Program-made: the position numbers and the translations under genes
Part shown: one piece after another, positions 1-7,934 of the stretch
Layout of the letters: each line of letters opens with the position of its first letter
How positions within the stretch are numbered: the stretch's first letter is position 1
The notes under the pieces: model-generated
What the model was told of the DNA's origin: nothing
Databases searched by the model: none
The model's input: only the letters and a program-made list of their open reading frames with translations
Source: an uncultured Bacteroidales bacterium
GTDB lineage: Bacteria > Bacteroidota > Bacteroidia > Bacteroidales > Muribaculaceae
Assembly (NCBI GenBank): GCA_900554345.1
Contig: USHH01000009.1
Coordinates: forward strand, 1 to 21,073
Reading direction: 5' to 3'
Length of the DNA: 21,073 nt

Positions 1-342
1 AAGACGCTCAAGGCGGCGGTCGAAGACGCAGAGTCGCCGGTCGGTGCCCGCAAGCAGCATGTCGCCGGCCGCGCACACCGACAGGATATACGACTCCTGC
101 TGGCCGTCGGGCTCCGAAGGCGAGAACACCGAGCACCGCTGCCCGTCAAACCTCACCAGGCCGCCGTCGGTGGCAAACCATATGAATCCGAGGGAATCCT
201 GCGCCAGACCCCTGACGGTGTTCGACGGAAGGCCGTTTTCCGTGGTGAAGTGAGTAAACCTCAGGGGAGCCGGCGCCGGAATACCGGCGGCGGAGGCCGC
301 AAATGTGAGCAGCAGACAGAAGGCGATGAGCAATCGTGGCAT
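1..342 (-). CDS. Two-component regulator propeller (Reg_prop) sensor, N-terminal part
   Basis: The 5' end of a minus-strand gene that runs off the left edge; 114 codons are visible with no stop. The ATG is at 342-340. Residues 1-19 form a signal peptide (a Leu-rich core ending in Ala-Ser-Ala-Ala). From about residue 29 the sequence reads FTTENGLPSNTV, then QDSLGFIWFATDGGLVRFDG, the hallmark of the first Reg_prop repeat that opens the periplasmic propeller of Bacteroidota hybrid two-component systems and related sensors. Known members sense ligands in the periplasm and control a nearby nutrient-uptake locus. The kinase or DNA-binding part lies outside the window, so the output domain is unknown. 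The gene is divergent from the cbiK operon; a regulatory link to it is possible but nothing here shows one. A matching promoter lies at 399-430. Confidence 0.85.
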   Translation of the reverse strand, partial: MPRLLIAFCLLLTFAASAAGIPAPAPLRFTHFTTENGLPSNTVRGLAQDSLGFIWFATDGGLVRFDGQRCSVFSPSEPDGQQESYILSVCAAGDMLLAGTDRRLCVFDRRLERL

Positions 343-398
343 GGTGTGGCTGGTTGAATAATGTAAGGTATGCACACGCAAACGCATGCACAACGTCA

Positions 399-430
399 CA
401 AATTTAGGCAATAAAATCGTATTCCGCAAA
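399..430 (-). promoter_or_regulatory. Bacteroidota-type promoter of the Reg_prop sensor gene
   Basis: On the minus strand TTTG (430-427) is followed after exactly 20 bases by TAAATTTG (406-399). This matches the Bacteroides -33/-7 consensus TTTG-N19-21-TAnnTTTG. The expected leader before the ATG at 342 is about 50 bases. The promoter sits back to back with the plus-strand promoter at 444-475, with no overlap. Between the two start codons (343-847) I see only these two promoters, the riboswitch and the leader. Confidence 0.75.
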
Positions 431-443
431 CTCCGCCCTAAAA

Positions 444-475
444 TTTGGTCGTTACAGCGGAATTTAGTAATTTTG
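444..475 (+). promoter_or_regulatory. Bacteroidota-type promoter of the cbiK transport operon
   Basis: TTTG at 444-447, a 20-base spacer (counted from 448) and TAATTTTG at 468-475 match the Bacteroides consensus TTTG-N19-21-TAnnTTTG. Transcription should begin around 480-482, which is the first base of riboswitch helix P1. The same -7 octamer, TAATTTTG, is used by the second riboswitch promoter at 19118-19125. Confidence 0.8.
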
Positions 476-480
476 CGCCA

Positions 481-638
481 AGATTCGGTGTCGCCTCCGG
501 GCGATGAAAAGGGAATCAGGTGAAATTCCTGAACAGACCCGCTGCTGTGATTCCTACACACCCCTCCGAGCTAACGCCACTGGCCTCAAGGCCGGGAAGG
601 CATCGGACGGGAGGATAAGTCAGAAGACCTGCCAATCT
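481..638 (+). promoter_or_regulatory. Cobalamin riboswitch upstream of cbiK
   Basis: Sequence landmarks of the Rfam Cobalamin family appear in order: GGGAATCAGGTGAAATTCCTGA (511-532, split here by its stem) followed by ACCCGCTGCTGTGA, then GCCACTGG, GGGAAGGC, and the B12 box AGTCAGAAGACCTGCC at 618-633. P1 is closed by AGATT (481-485) pairing with AATCT (634-638). Binding of cobalamin is expected to reduce expression of the downstream operon. The ATG of cbiK lies 209 bases past the end of the aptamer, which is far for simple masking of a ribosome site. The corrinoid form preferred cannot be told from this reading. Confidence 0.95.
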
Positions 639-847
639 GCTAAATGCTTTAAACAGCGGCACAATGGGAACGAGGTTTTTCCTTACTGCATCCACCTTCA
701 ACACAGGCATCAGCGACAGCCTTTCGGCTGCCGCCACGTCATGTGGCGCCGTCACGGGGCGCCGCACGATTCGTCGCGTCCTGACCCACAGGCAGAGTCC
801 CATTGCATTTGTCGCCGGTTTCAACCGATCAATCAACAATTCGCAAT
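639..847 (+). other. Long leader between riboswitch and cbiK, with two mutually exclusive hairpins
   Basis: These 209 untranslated bases hold no gene that I can support. They contain two overlapping hairpins. Hairpin A is CGCCAC (732-737) with GTGGCG (743-748). Hairpin B is GGCGCC (745-750) with GGCGCC (758-763). They share 745-748, so only one can form at a time. Neither is followed by a run of T, so a classic intrinsic terminator is not evident. The segment may form part of the riboswitch expression platform, which is inference. A short open frame starting at ATG 664 reads into cbiK in another frame and looks non-coding. Confidence 0.45.
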
Positions 848-1738
848 ATGAAACTACTCGTCACACTCTGCTTCATGATCGCCTCACTCACATCGTTAGC
901 CGCCCCGGGCGCTGAGCGCCCCGACAAGGCCGCCCTCCTGATGGTGCATTTCGGCACCACCTACGACGACACCCGCACCCTCACCATCGACGCCATCAAC
1001 GCCAAGGCCGCGCAGGCCTTCCCCGACATGCACGTGGCCGAAGCCTACACCTCGCGCATCATCCTCAAGCGCCTGGCCGCCCGCGGCGTCATTAAAGACC
1101 CCCCGCGCGAGGCCCTCCTCAAGCTCGCCGCAGAGGGATATACCCACGTCTTCATCCAGAGCACCAACATCATCGACGGCATCGAGGCCGCAGCCCTCCG
1201 GGAGGAAGCCGCCTACATGGCGCCCTTCTTCAAGGACCTCCGCATCGGCTATCCCCTCCTCTACTCAGTGGACGACTGCCTGAAGGTGGTGGAGATCCTC
1301 GGCCGGCGCCACCAGCCCGGCAGGGAAGGAGCCGTAGTGCTCGTGGGCCACGGCACGGAGACTCCCGCCACCGCCATCTACTCGCAGATCGACTATATGT
1401 TCGCCTCGGCAGGCAAGCCGCAGTATCATGTGGCCACTGTGGAGGGATATCCCACCTACGAGACGACGGTGGAGCGGCTTCGCGCGGAGAAGGCCACCGA
1501 CGTGCTGCTGCTGCCGTTCATGTTCGTGGCCGGCGACCATGCGCGCAACGACATCGCCGGCGAATGGAAGGAACGCCTCGCAGCCGACGGCTTCAAGGCC
1601 GAGGCCGTGATGGAGGGACTCGGCCAGGTGCCCGAGATCCAGGACCTCTTCATCGACCATATCCGTCAAGGCCTGAAGGAGCGCCCCCTCTCCCCTGGGG
1701 AACGCAAGACCACCTTCCTCAATTTCTTCAGCGAATAA
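848..1738 (+). CDS. cbiK: Exported CbiK-type sirohydrochlorin cobaltochelatase
   Basis: A 296-residue class II chelatase of the CbiK family, which inserts Co2+ into sirohydrochlorin at the start of the anaerobic B12 pathway. Visible motifs: VHFGTTYDDTR near residues 33-43, GHGTE with His168, VEGYP with Glu199, and GDHARND with His231. These correspond to the metal-site His, Glu and His of CbiK and of Desulfovibrio CbiKP. The first 19 or so residues (Met-Lys, a hydrophobic core, Ser-Leu-Ala-Ala) are a signal peptide, so the enzyme is probably periplasmic. I chose ATG 848; an in-frame TTG at 803 would bury the signal peptide. It is the first gene after the riboswitch, 18 bases before the TonB receptor. 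Cobaltochelatase family membership is firm; the substrate outside the cytoplasm is not known and metal removal is also conceivable. Confidence 0.9.
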   Translation: MKLLVTLCFMIASLTSLAAPGAERPDKAALLMVHFGTTYDDTRTLTIDAINAKAAQAFPDMHVAEAYTSRIILKRLAARGVIKDPPREALLKLAAEGYTHVFIQSTNIIDGIEAAALREEAAYMAPFFKDLRIGYPLLYSVDDCLKVVEILGRRHQPGREGAVVLVGHGTETPATAIYSQIDYMFASAGKPQYHVATVEGYPTYETTVERLRAEKATDVLLLPFMFVAGDHARNDIAGEWKERLAADGFKAEAVMEGLGQVPEIQDLFIDHIRQGLKERPLSPGERKTTFLNFFSE

Positions 1739-1756
1739 CGCCCACACCATTGCCAA

Positions 1757-3936
1757 ATGATAACCAAAGCAATTACAATAACATTTTTCACCCTCGCATC
1801 TTCCGTCTCGACAGCGGCCGTCAACCCCGCCGACTCCCTCATGTGGATGCCGGAAGACAGCGTCTTCATGCTTGAGGAGGTGACCGTGAAAGGGAAGAGC
1901 GCCCCGCAGCGCATCAGGGAAGGACAATACAACGTGAATGTCGTGGAGATCGCTCCGGCCCTCAACACCTCCGTCAACATGACCGACATCGTGGGGCGCA
2001 CCGCCGGCATAAAGGTGAGGAGCGAGGGGGGGCTGGGCTCCGACTTCGACATCATGCTCAACGGTCTCTCCGGAAGCGCCGTGAGATACTTCATCGACGG
2101 AGTGCCGCTCGACACCAAGGGGGGCAACATCTCGCTGGCCAACATCCCGATGAACACCATAGACCGCGTGGAGATCTACAAGGGCGTGGTGCCCCCCTCG
2201 CTCGGCGCCGATGCGCTCGGCGGGGCCATCAACCTCATAACACGCAGGCAGAAAGACAACTTCCTCGACTTCTCAGTGTCGGCCGGCAGCTACCACACAT
2301 GGACAGCCAACGCCACAGGACAGGCCGTGGCCTTCGACGGCAATCTCCTCATACGCCCATCGGTGAGCTACGAGTATTCGAAAAACGACTACATGATGCG
2401 CGACGTGGAGGTGTGGGACATCGCCACCGACAGATACATCCTGGCCGACCGCCGACGCTTCAACGACCGCTACCGCTCCTTCTTCAGCCAGCTCGAGGTG
2501 GGCACCGAGCACAAGCCATGGGCCAAATACCTCTTCCTCACGGCCACATACTCCACCCTCCAGAAGGGTATCCAGACAGGCGCCACCCAGGCCATCGTCT
2601 ACGGCGACGCCCGGCGCCACGGCCACTCATGGTCGGTGGCCGGCAGATACGCCATCGACAACCTCCTCGTCAGGCGGCTCAACCTCTCCCTCTTCGCGTC
2701 GCACACCGCCAGCTTCCAGACCACGGTCGACACCGCTTTCCGCAAATATGACTGGAACGGCCGCTACACAGAGAGCCAGCGCAACGAGATCACCGGAGGC
2801 GCGAAGTCGATGCTCCACTACGACAGGCCGATGACGGTGGTGAGGGGAAACCTCGACTATTCCTTCGCCTCCCACCACAACGTCAACCTCAACTATATGC
2901 TCAACAACACGAGGACCCACCGCTTCGACGACGTGGACAAGACATACCACCCCTCAAGAGACCGACTCACGAAGCACATCCTCGGGCTCGCCTACACGCA
3001 GACATTCGTAGACTCCAGACTGGTCAACACCCTCTTCGGAAAGTCGTATATCGAGAATTTCGAGATCCTCCACCGGGAGAGCTACAACAATCCCGAGCGC
3101 ATCGAGCGCGCCACCAAATCCTTCTGGGGATACGGCATCGGCAGGCGCCTCGCCCCGCCCCCCCCGCCGCGGGAGGTGCCGCTACCGACTGGCTGAAGCC
3201 GAAAGCATCCTTCGAGCATACGGTGAGGCTTCCCCTCTCACGCGAAATCCTCGGCAACGGCGTCACCGTGATGCAGAACCTCAACCTCAAGCCGGAGAGC
3301 AGCGACAACATCAATGTCGGTGTGCTCGGCGACATCCAGCTCCCGGCCGACAATACCCTGTACTATGAGGTGTCGGGCTACTGGAGAAACGTCTCCGACA
3401 TGATCCATCTCGTGGTGGGCGAGGCCGACGGCACCTCCTACTACACCAACCTGTCGAGCGTAAAGGCAGCCGGAGTAGAAGCCGAGCTCGGCTGGCATCT
3501 TTCCGACTGGCTATCGCTCACCACCAACTGGAGCTACTCCGAGACCAAGGACATGAACCGATGGCGCGAGGACGGCAAGCCGTCGATCACATATAAGAAC
3601 CGGATCCCCAACCTCCCATGGCTCTTCGGCAACACCGACATCACCTTCGCGAGGAAGAAGATAATACGCGGCGACGACCGCATCCGCTTCGGATATTCAT
3701 TCCAGTACGTACACTGGTATTACCTCACATGGGAAGGATATGGAAGCCTCTCTTCCAAGTCGAAAATCCCCTCGCAATACCGCCACGACGTCTCGCTCAC
3801 CTATTCCTGGCTCAACGAGAGATATAACGTGACCCTCGAGCTCGACAACATCTTCGACTGCACGCTCTACGACAACTACCGCCTGCAGAAGCCGGGACGC
3901 TTCTTCTCCGTGAAGTTCCGTCTTTTCCTGCGTTAA
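1757..3936 (+). pseudogene. TonB-dependent outer-membrane receptor, split by a frameshift at a C8 tract
   Basis: A XusA/BtuB-like TonB-dependent receptor read in two frames. The first runs 1757-3196 (479 codons); the second continues to the stop at 3934-3936. Residues 1-21 are a signal peptide, EEVTVKG (40-46) is a TonB-box-like segment, and a plug domain spans about 55-163 (YFIDGVPLDTKG, DRVEIYKGVVPPSLGADALG). No CarboxypepD_reg-like domain precedes the plug. The barrel continues as WLKPKASFEHTVRLPLSRE in the second frame and ends at FFSVKFRLFLR. The frames meet around C8 at 3158-3165; adding one C gives a continuous 726-residue protein, a normal receptor length. The second frame has no credible start, since its first Met is an internal GTG at 3223. 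This may be a sequencing error, a true mutation or a variable tract. If intact, it would import a chelate with the next two genes. Confidence 0.85.
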
Positions 3937-3988
3937 CCGCTGCTCACAGAACATCCACATATTTCATCATTCATAATAAAAAAAAGAC

Positions 3989-5278
3989 ATGAAAAAAATT
4001 CAGTTCCTCGCCTTATCCGCACTCATCGCGGTCACGGCGCCATCCATGACCTCGTGCAGCAATGACGACAAGCCCGAAGACATCGGCGGCGAGACAATCA
4101 AGGACGTGCATTTCGACGTCTGGGTCACCGCCGGCACCAGCAACGGCTCCGCTACCATCGTGAAGAGCGTCAACTCCCTCTCCGACCCCGAGGAAATCAC
4201 CTTCAACAACTCCGGCTGCGACGTCACCGCCATTCTCGACGAGGAGATCATCGTGAAGGGACAGTACTATTACGAGATTCCACAGTCGGGCGACGGATAC
4301 GGCAAATACCGCATCACCAACCAGGGCCTCGAGACCATCGCGCGACGCCCCTTCGGCAAGAACACCTACCGCAGATACCGCTACACCCACGCATGGCTCG
4401 GCGACGGCAACCTGCTGATCATGAGCTCCGACGGTGACCGCAAGGCCATTCTCTGGACCAAGCTCAACCCCAGCGACCTCTCCATCGTGGCCGAGGGCAC
4501 GCTCGACTTCGGCGACAAAGTGCCCGTCGACGAGTTCACCACCTCCGGCCTCGTGCGCTACCGCAAAAGCGACAACAAGCTGATCTATCTCTTCTATGAA
4601 TACGGCGAATACGAGGGATTCTACGCAGCCTTCATCGACGCCGCCAGCATGAAGGTGGAGAATGTGGCCTTCGAGCAGCGCGCCGAAATCATGGCCGGCT
4701 CTGCCTACGGCGAGCTCCTGCAGAACAAGATGGCCTTCGACAACAACGACAACCTCTACATCATCGCCAATTCCAGACTCTCCGGCGCCGAGAAATCGAC
4801 CTGCCAGTATGGCCGCGTCGTGAGAATCAACCGCAACGAGACGGACTTCGACAAGAGCTACCTCGGCTTCCGCACCAACCCCGCCGGCACCGCCGACCAG
4901 GGCAAGCTCCTCACCGTGGACTATATGGGCGACGGCAAACTCGTGCTCAGCGTCCAGGATCCGCATTTCTGCGGCGTCAGCTCCGACAACGCCCTCTACG
5001 AGGGATGGGGCAACAACTACAACGTCTACTACTGCATACTCGACATCGCCACCGACAAGGCCACGGAGTTCAAGTATGACGGCCAGCATCTCCCCTACTC
5101 GCAGGGCACTTTCGCACAGCGTTCTTTCGTGCTCAACGGCAAGGTCTATATCGGCACCAATCCCAAGGACGCCGCTCCCACAGTGTATGTCTACGACATC
5201 CGTGAGGGAACGATGGTCAAGGGCGCCACTATCCAGCCGGGCTACGGCTTCGACAGAATAGTATATATCCAGAACTGA
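3989..5278 (+). CDS. Surface lipoprotein, DUF4374/XusB-like
   Basis: A 429-residue lipoprotein. The signal peptide ends in a lipobox, Met-Thr-Ser-Cys, with Cys23 lipidated. The residues that follow, Ser-Asn-Asp-Asp, fit the acidic export signal that sends Bacteroidota lipoproteins to the cell surface. The rest is beta-rich with repeated short blade-like units (for example LGDGNLLIMSSDGDRKAILWTKL near 135-155 split over two strands, and MAFDNNDNLYIIANSRL), suggesting a propeller. Overall pattern and position between a TonB receptor and a PepSY protein match DUF4374 proteins such as XusB of Bacteroides thetaiotaomicron, which binds ferric enterobactin-type siderophores at the surface. It could instead be a corrinoid-binding protein of the BtuG kind, also a surface propeller; I favour DUF4374. 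It starts 52 bases after the receptor gene. Confidence 0.7.
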   Translation: MKKIQFLALSALIAVTAPSMTSCSNDDKPEDIGGETIKDVHFDVWVTAGTSNGSATIVKSVNSLSDPEEITFNNSGCDVTAILDEEIIVKGQYYYEIPQSGDGYGKYRITNQGLETIARRPFGKNTYRRYRYTHAWLGDGNLLIMSSDGDRKAILWTKLNPSDLSIVAEGTLDFGDKVPVDEFTTSGLVRYRKSDNKLIYLFYEYGEYEGFYAAFIDAASMKVENVAFEQRAEIMAGSAYGELLQNKMAFDNNDNLYIIANSRLSGAEKSTCQYGRVVRINRNETDFDKSYLGFRTNPAGTADQGKLLTVDYMGDGKLVLSVQDPHFCGVSSDNALYEGWGNNYNVYYCILDIATDKATEFKYDGQHLPYSQGTFAQRSFVLNGKVYIGTNPKDAAPTVYVYDIREGTMVKGATIQPGYGFDRIVYIQN

Positions 5279-5286
5279 TCCGCTTC

Positions 5287-5316
5287 AGGAGGTGTGGCCT
5301 TGCGGCCATGCCTCCT
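5287..5316 (+). other. Strong intercistronic hairpin between lipoprotein and PepSY genes
   Basis: A 13-pair stem (5287-5299 with 5304-5316) includes two G-T wobbles and closes on the 4-base loop TTGC. It fills most of the 60-base gap after the lipoprotein stop codon. No T run follows it, so it is unlikely to be a complete intrinsic terminator. It could protect the 3' end of the upstream message or allow partial termination, leaving the surface lipoprotein better expressed than the genes downstream. Confidence 0.55.
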
Positions 5317-5338
5317 ACCAACAAAATAACCCAACGTC

Positions 5339-6790
5339 ATGTCACCAGCCAATAAAACGATCTTCAGCCTCCACCGCATCAGCGGCACAGTGATCGCCCT
5401 CTTTTTCCTTATGTGGTTTGTCACGGGGCTCGTGCTCATCTACAGAGGCTATCCGCGGCTCGACGCCCGCGAGGCCCGCGCCCATATGGAAAGCCTTCCC
5501 GCCACACTACCTGCCCCCGACGTCATCCCCGACTCGGCGACCGACATCACGGTGAGGCAGTTTCAGGGGCAGACCCTGCTCTCCTACTCCGTGGGCCACA
5601 CCGACACTGTGATGAGCGCCGACTCAGCCGCCGTCAGGAAAGTGGATTTCAACACATGTGCCGCCGTGGCCCGCAGATGGGTCAACGCCCCCGTAAGCCG
5701 TGTCGACACTCTCCGCGAACGCCGGCAGTGGGTGCTCTATTCGCGCTACGAAAGACAGCTCCCCATCTACCGCTTCCATTTCGACGACGACCACGCCACA
5801 CAGCTGTATCTGGCGTCGAAAACCGCCGAGCCCCTGCAGCTCACCGACCGCTCCTCGCGCTTCTGGGCATGGATGGGCGCCATACCCCACAAGCTATATT
5901 TCCCCTGCATACGCAAGGATGTCGATACCTGGAAATTCTGGATTACCCTCGGCGCCTCCCTCTGCCTGCTCGCCTCCCTGACGGGAGTATATGCGGGCAT
6001 CTACGTATGGCGGAAGCATAAGCGGGCTTCCGGAAGATGGAGCAATCCCTTCAGGGAGAAATGGCTTCGCTGGCATTTCGCCATCGGCATGGTCTTCGCC
6101 ATTCCACTCGTGGCATGGAGCGTAAGCGGCATCTTCTCCATGCAGAGGGTGCCGAAATGGCTGGTGCCGATGGAAGGAGACTACTTCTTCGACTACTCCA
6201 CGATGTGGGGCAAAGGCACCGTGCCCCTCGCCGACTACATGCTCGATTACCGCACCCTCTCCAGCACATATCCCGACCTCAAGCAGGTGGAATGGGGCCG
6301 CTACGGCGGCATTCCGGTCTACACGGTGACGTCAGGAGACAGCGAGACACTTGTCGACGCCTCCGGGCCTCATCCGAAAGAACTCGTGATACCGGAGTCG
6401 GAAGTGCTCGCAGGAATGAGACGCCTCCACGGCGACAAGGCCGACATCAGGATCGAGACACTCGACCACTACGACAACCTCTATTATTCCGTAGACGGCG
6501 ACAGTCCGCTGCCGGTCTACAGGGTGACGGTGGCCAACGCCGACCGCGACCTCTATTATGTGGATCCACGCTCAGGCCACGTGACGTATCTCAACACCAA
6601 CAAGATATGGCGGAAGTTCCTCTTCAGCGGAATCCACTACCTCAACCTGCGCTGCTTCGCCGGCCACGAGACGATATGGCATGTGTGCATATGGCTCGTG
6701 TGCGTGACAGGCGCGGCGTTCTGCATCGATTCCGTATGGCTCGGCGTGAGATATATCAGGCGCAAACTGACACGAAAATCCAAACATTGA
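5339..6790 (+). CDS. PepSY-associated four-helix inner-membrane protein (XusC/FoxB-like)
   Basis: A 483-residue PepSY_TM protein. Four hydrophobic helices lie at about 15-35, 200-224, 245-267 and 445-468, with a large periplasmic region between helices 1 and 2 and another between 3 and 4. Histidines sit at or near helix ends: His12 (LHRISG), His184 (AIPHKLY), His246 (RWHFAIG), His433 (GIHYLNL) and His448. In the related FoxB protein such histidines hold two b-type hemes, and the family is tied to reduction of siderophore-bound metal in the periplasm. Here the gene follows a TonB receptor and a surface lipoprotein, the XusABC order, and precedes a binding-protein gene by 4 bases. Metal reduction is therefore the best guess for its role; whether the metal is iron or cobalt is open. 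Confidence 0.85.
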   Translation: MSPANKTIFSLHRISGTVIALFFLMWFVTGLVLIYRGYPRLDAREARAHMESLPATLPAPDVIPDSATDITVRQFQGQTLLSYSVGHTDTVMSADSAAVRKVDFNTCAAVARRWVNAPVSRVDTLRERRQWVLYSRYERQLPIYRFHFDDDHATQLYLASKTAEPLQLTDRSSRFWAWMGAIPHKLYFPCIRKDVDTWKFWITLGASLCLLASLTGVYAGIYVWRKHKRASGRWSNPFREKWLRWHFAIGMVFAIPLVAWSVSGIFSMQRVPKWLVPMEGDYFFDYSTMWGKGTVPLADYMLDYRTLSSTYPDLKQVEWGRYGGIPVYTVTSGDSETLVDASGPHPKELVIPESEVLAGMRRLHGDKADIRIETLDHYDNLYYSVDGDSPLPVYRVTVANADRDLYYVDPRSGHVTYLNTNKIWRKFLFSGIHYLNLRCFAGHETIWHVCIWLVCVTGAAFCIDSVWLGVRYIRRKLTRKSKH

Positions 6791-6794
6791 CATC

Positions 6795-7934
6795 ATGAGA
6801 CACATATTGTTACTGACAGCCCTTCTCGGGCTGATGCTGACGGGATGTGGCGGCAACGCCACATCCCGCAGCGGGTCAGCTGTCACGACGTCGGCCGACT
6901 CGCTATCAACCGTGAAACCGAAATACGCCAAAGGGTTCCACATAACATACACCGATGACGGGACAGTGCTCCTTGATATCGGCGACCCGGAGAACGTGCA
7001 GGGGGAGACATTCCATTTCGCGCTTGTGGAGCGTGAGGGGGACAAGGCCCCGGCCGGATACACACCGCTGAAAGTCCCGGTGGATAGGGCAATCTGCATG
7101 ACTTCCCTCCAGCTTTCCAACTTCATAAAGCTCGGGCAGACGAAAAAGGTGGTCGGAATCACGAGCACGCGCCATCTCCACAATGCTGTCATGAATGAGC
7201 AGCTGAATAACGGCATGACCCATAAGATCGGCATAGAAGGAAACTTCGACAACGAGGTGATCATGGCCCTCGACCCGGACGTGATCCTCATCTCTCCCTT
7301 CAAGCGCGGCGGCTACGAGGCGATCAGGAATGTCGACATACCGATGGTGCCCCACCTCGGCTACAAGGAGCTGACGCCACTCGGGCAGGCCGAGTGGATC
7401 AAGGTGACCGGGCTTCTCACAGGCTATGCAAAGGAGGCCAACGAGCTCTTCAGCGGCATCGAGCGGCGCTACAACAGACTCAAGGCCATGACCGACACGG
7501 TGAAGAGCCGTCCGAAAGTGTTCAGCGGCGAGATGCGCGGCGGCAACTGGTATGCCGTGGGGGGCGACAGCTTTCTGGCACAACTCTTCCGTGACGCCGG
7601 CGGAGACTACTTCCTCAAGGACAACAGGGAGTCGGGAGGCGTGACGCTCGACTACGAGACCGTCTACACCAACGCTGCCGACGCCGACTACTGGCGCATC
7701 GTAAACAGCTACGAGGGAGACTTCGACTACGAGGCGCTCAGATCGCTCGACTCCCGCTATACCGACTTCAAGGCATGGAAAGACCACGGCGTGATCTACT
7801 GCAACATGAAGGAGGTGCCCTTCTACGAGAGCATGCCGGTTGAGCCCGAGGTGGTGCTCGCCGACTTCATCCACGTGTTTCATCCGGCCCTTCTCCCCGA
7901 CCACAGGCCGGTCTATTACCACCTGATGAAATGA
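6795..7934 (+). CDS. Periplasmic substrate-binding lipoprotein of a corrinoid/siderophore ABC transporter (BtuF/FepB-like)
   Basis: A 379-residue class III binding protein (PF01497 type). The lipobox Leu-Thr-Gly-Cys puts the lipid on Cys18. The next residues are Gly-Gly-Asn-Ala with no acidic run, so it should stay in the inner leaflet side of the periplasm and not go to the surface. The fold signature is visible: RAICMTSLQLSNFIKLG, then VIMALDPDVILISPFK, and the Bacteroidota variant TPLGQAEWIKVTGLLTG before the long linking helix. It would deliver cobalamin, another corrinoid or a metal chelate to the permease encoded next, whose ATG overlaps its stop (ATGA at 7931-7934). The cobalamin riboswitch at the head of the operon favours a corrinoid or cobalt substrate, but the substrate cannot be read from sequence. 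Confidence 0.88.
   Translation: MRHILLLTALLGLMLTGCGGNATSRSGSAVTTSADSLSTVKPKYAKGFHITYTDDGTVLLDIGDPENVQGETFHFALVEREGDKAPAGYTPLKVPVDRAICMTSLQLSNFIKLGQTKKVVGITSTRHLHNAVMNEQLNNGMTHKIGIEGNFDNEVIMALDPDVILISPFKRGGYEAIRNVDIPMVPHLGYKELTPLGQAEWIKVTGLLTGYAKEANELFSGIERRYNRLKAMTDTVKSRPKVFSGEMRGGNWYAVGGDSFLAQLFRDAGGDYFLKDNRESGGVTLDYETVYTNAADADYWRIVNSYEGDFDYEALRSLDSRYTDFKAWKDHGVIYCNMKEVPFYESMPVEPEVVLADFIHVFHPALLPDHRPVYYHLMK

Noticed and set aside
664..915. A possible leader peptide gene after the first riboswitch
   Set aside because: It runs into cbiK out of frame, has no family resemblance and no clear translation signal; the segment is better read as untranslated leader.
3223..3936. A separate 237-codon gene
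   Set aside because: It begins at an internal GTG within barrel sequence and lacks signal peptide and plug; it is the downstream part of the frameshifted receptor.
3937..3988. A separate promoter in front of the surface lipoprotein gene
   Set aside because: The 52-base gap is AT-rich near the ATG but has no TAnnTTTG element, so the gene is most simply part of the cbiK operon.
4013..5089. A 358-codon open frame antisense to the surface lipoprotein gene
   Set aside because: Val/Gly/Ala/Glu-rich composition typical of the complement of a high-GC gene, no motif, and the plus strand has a lipobox and a good family match.
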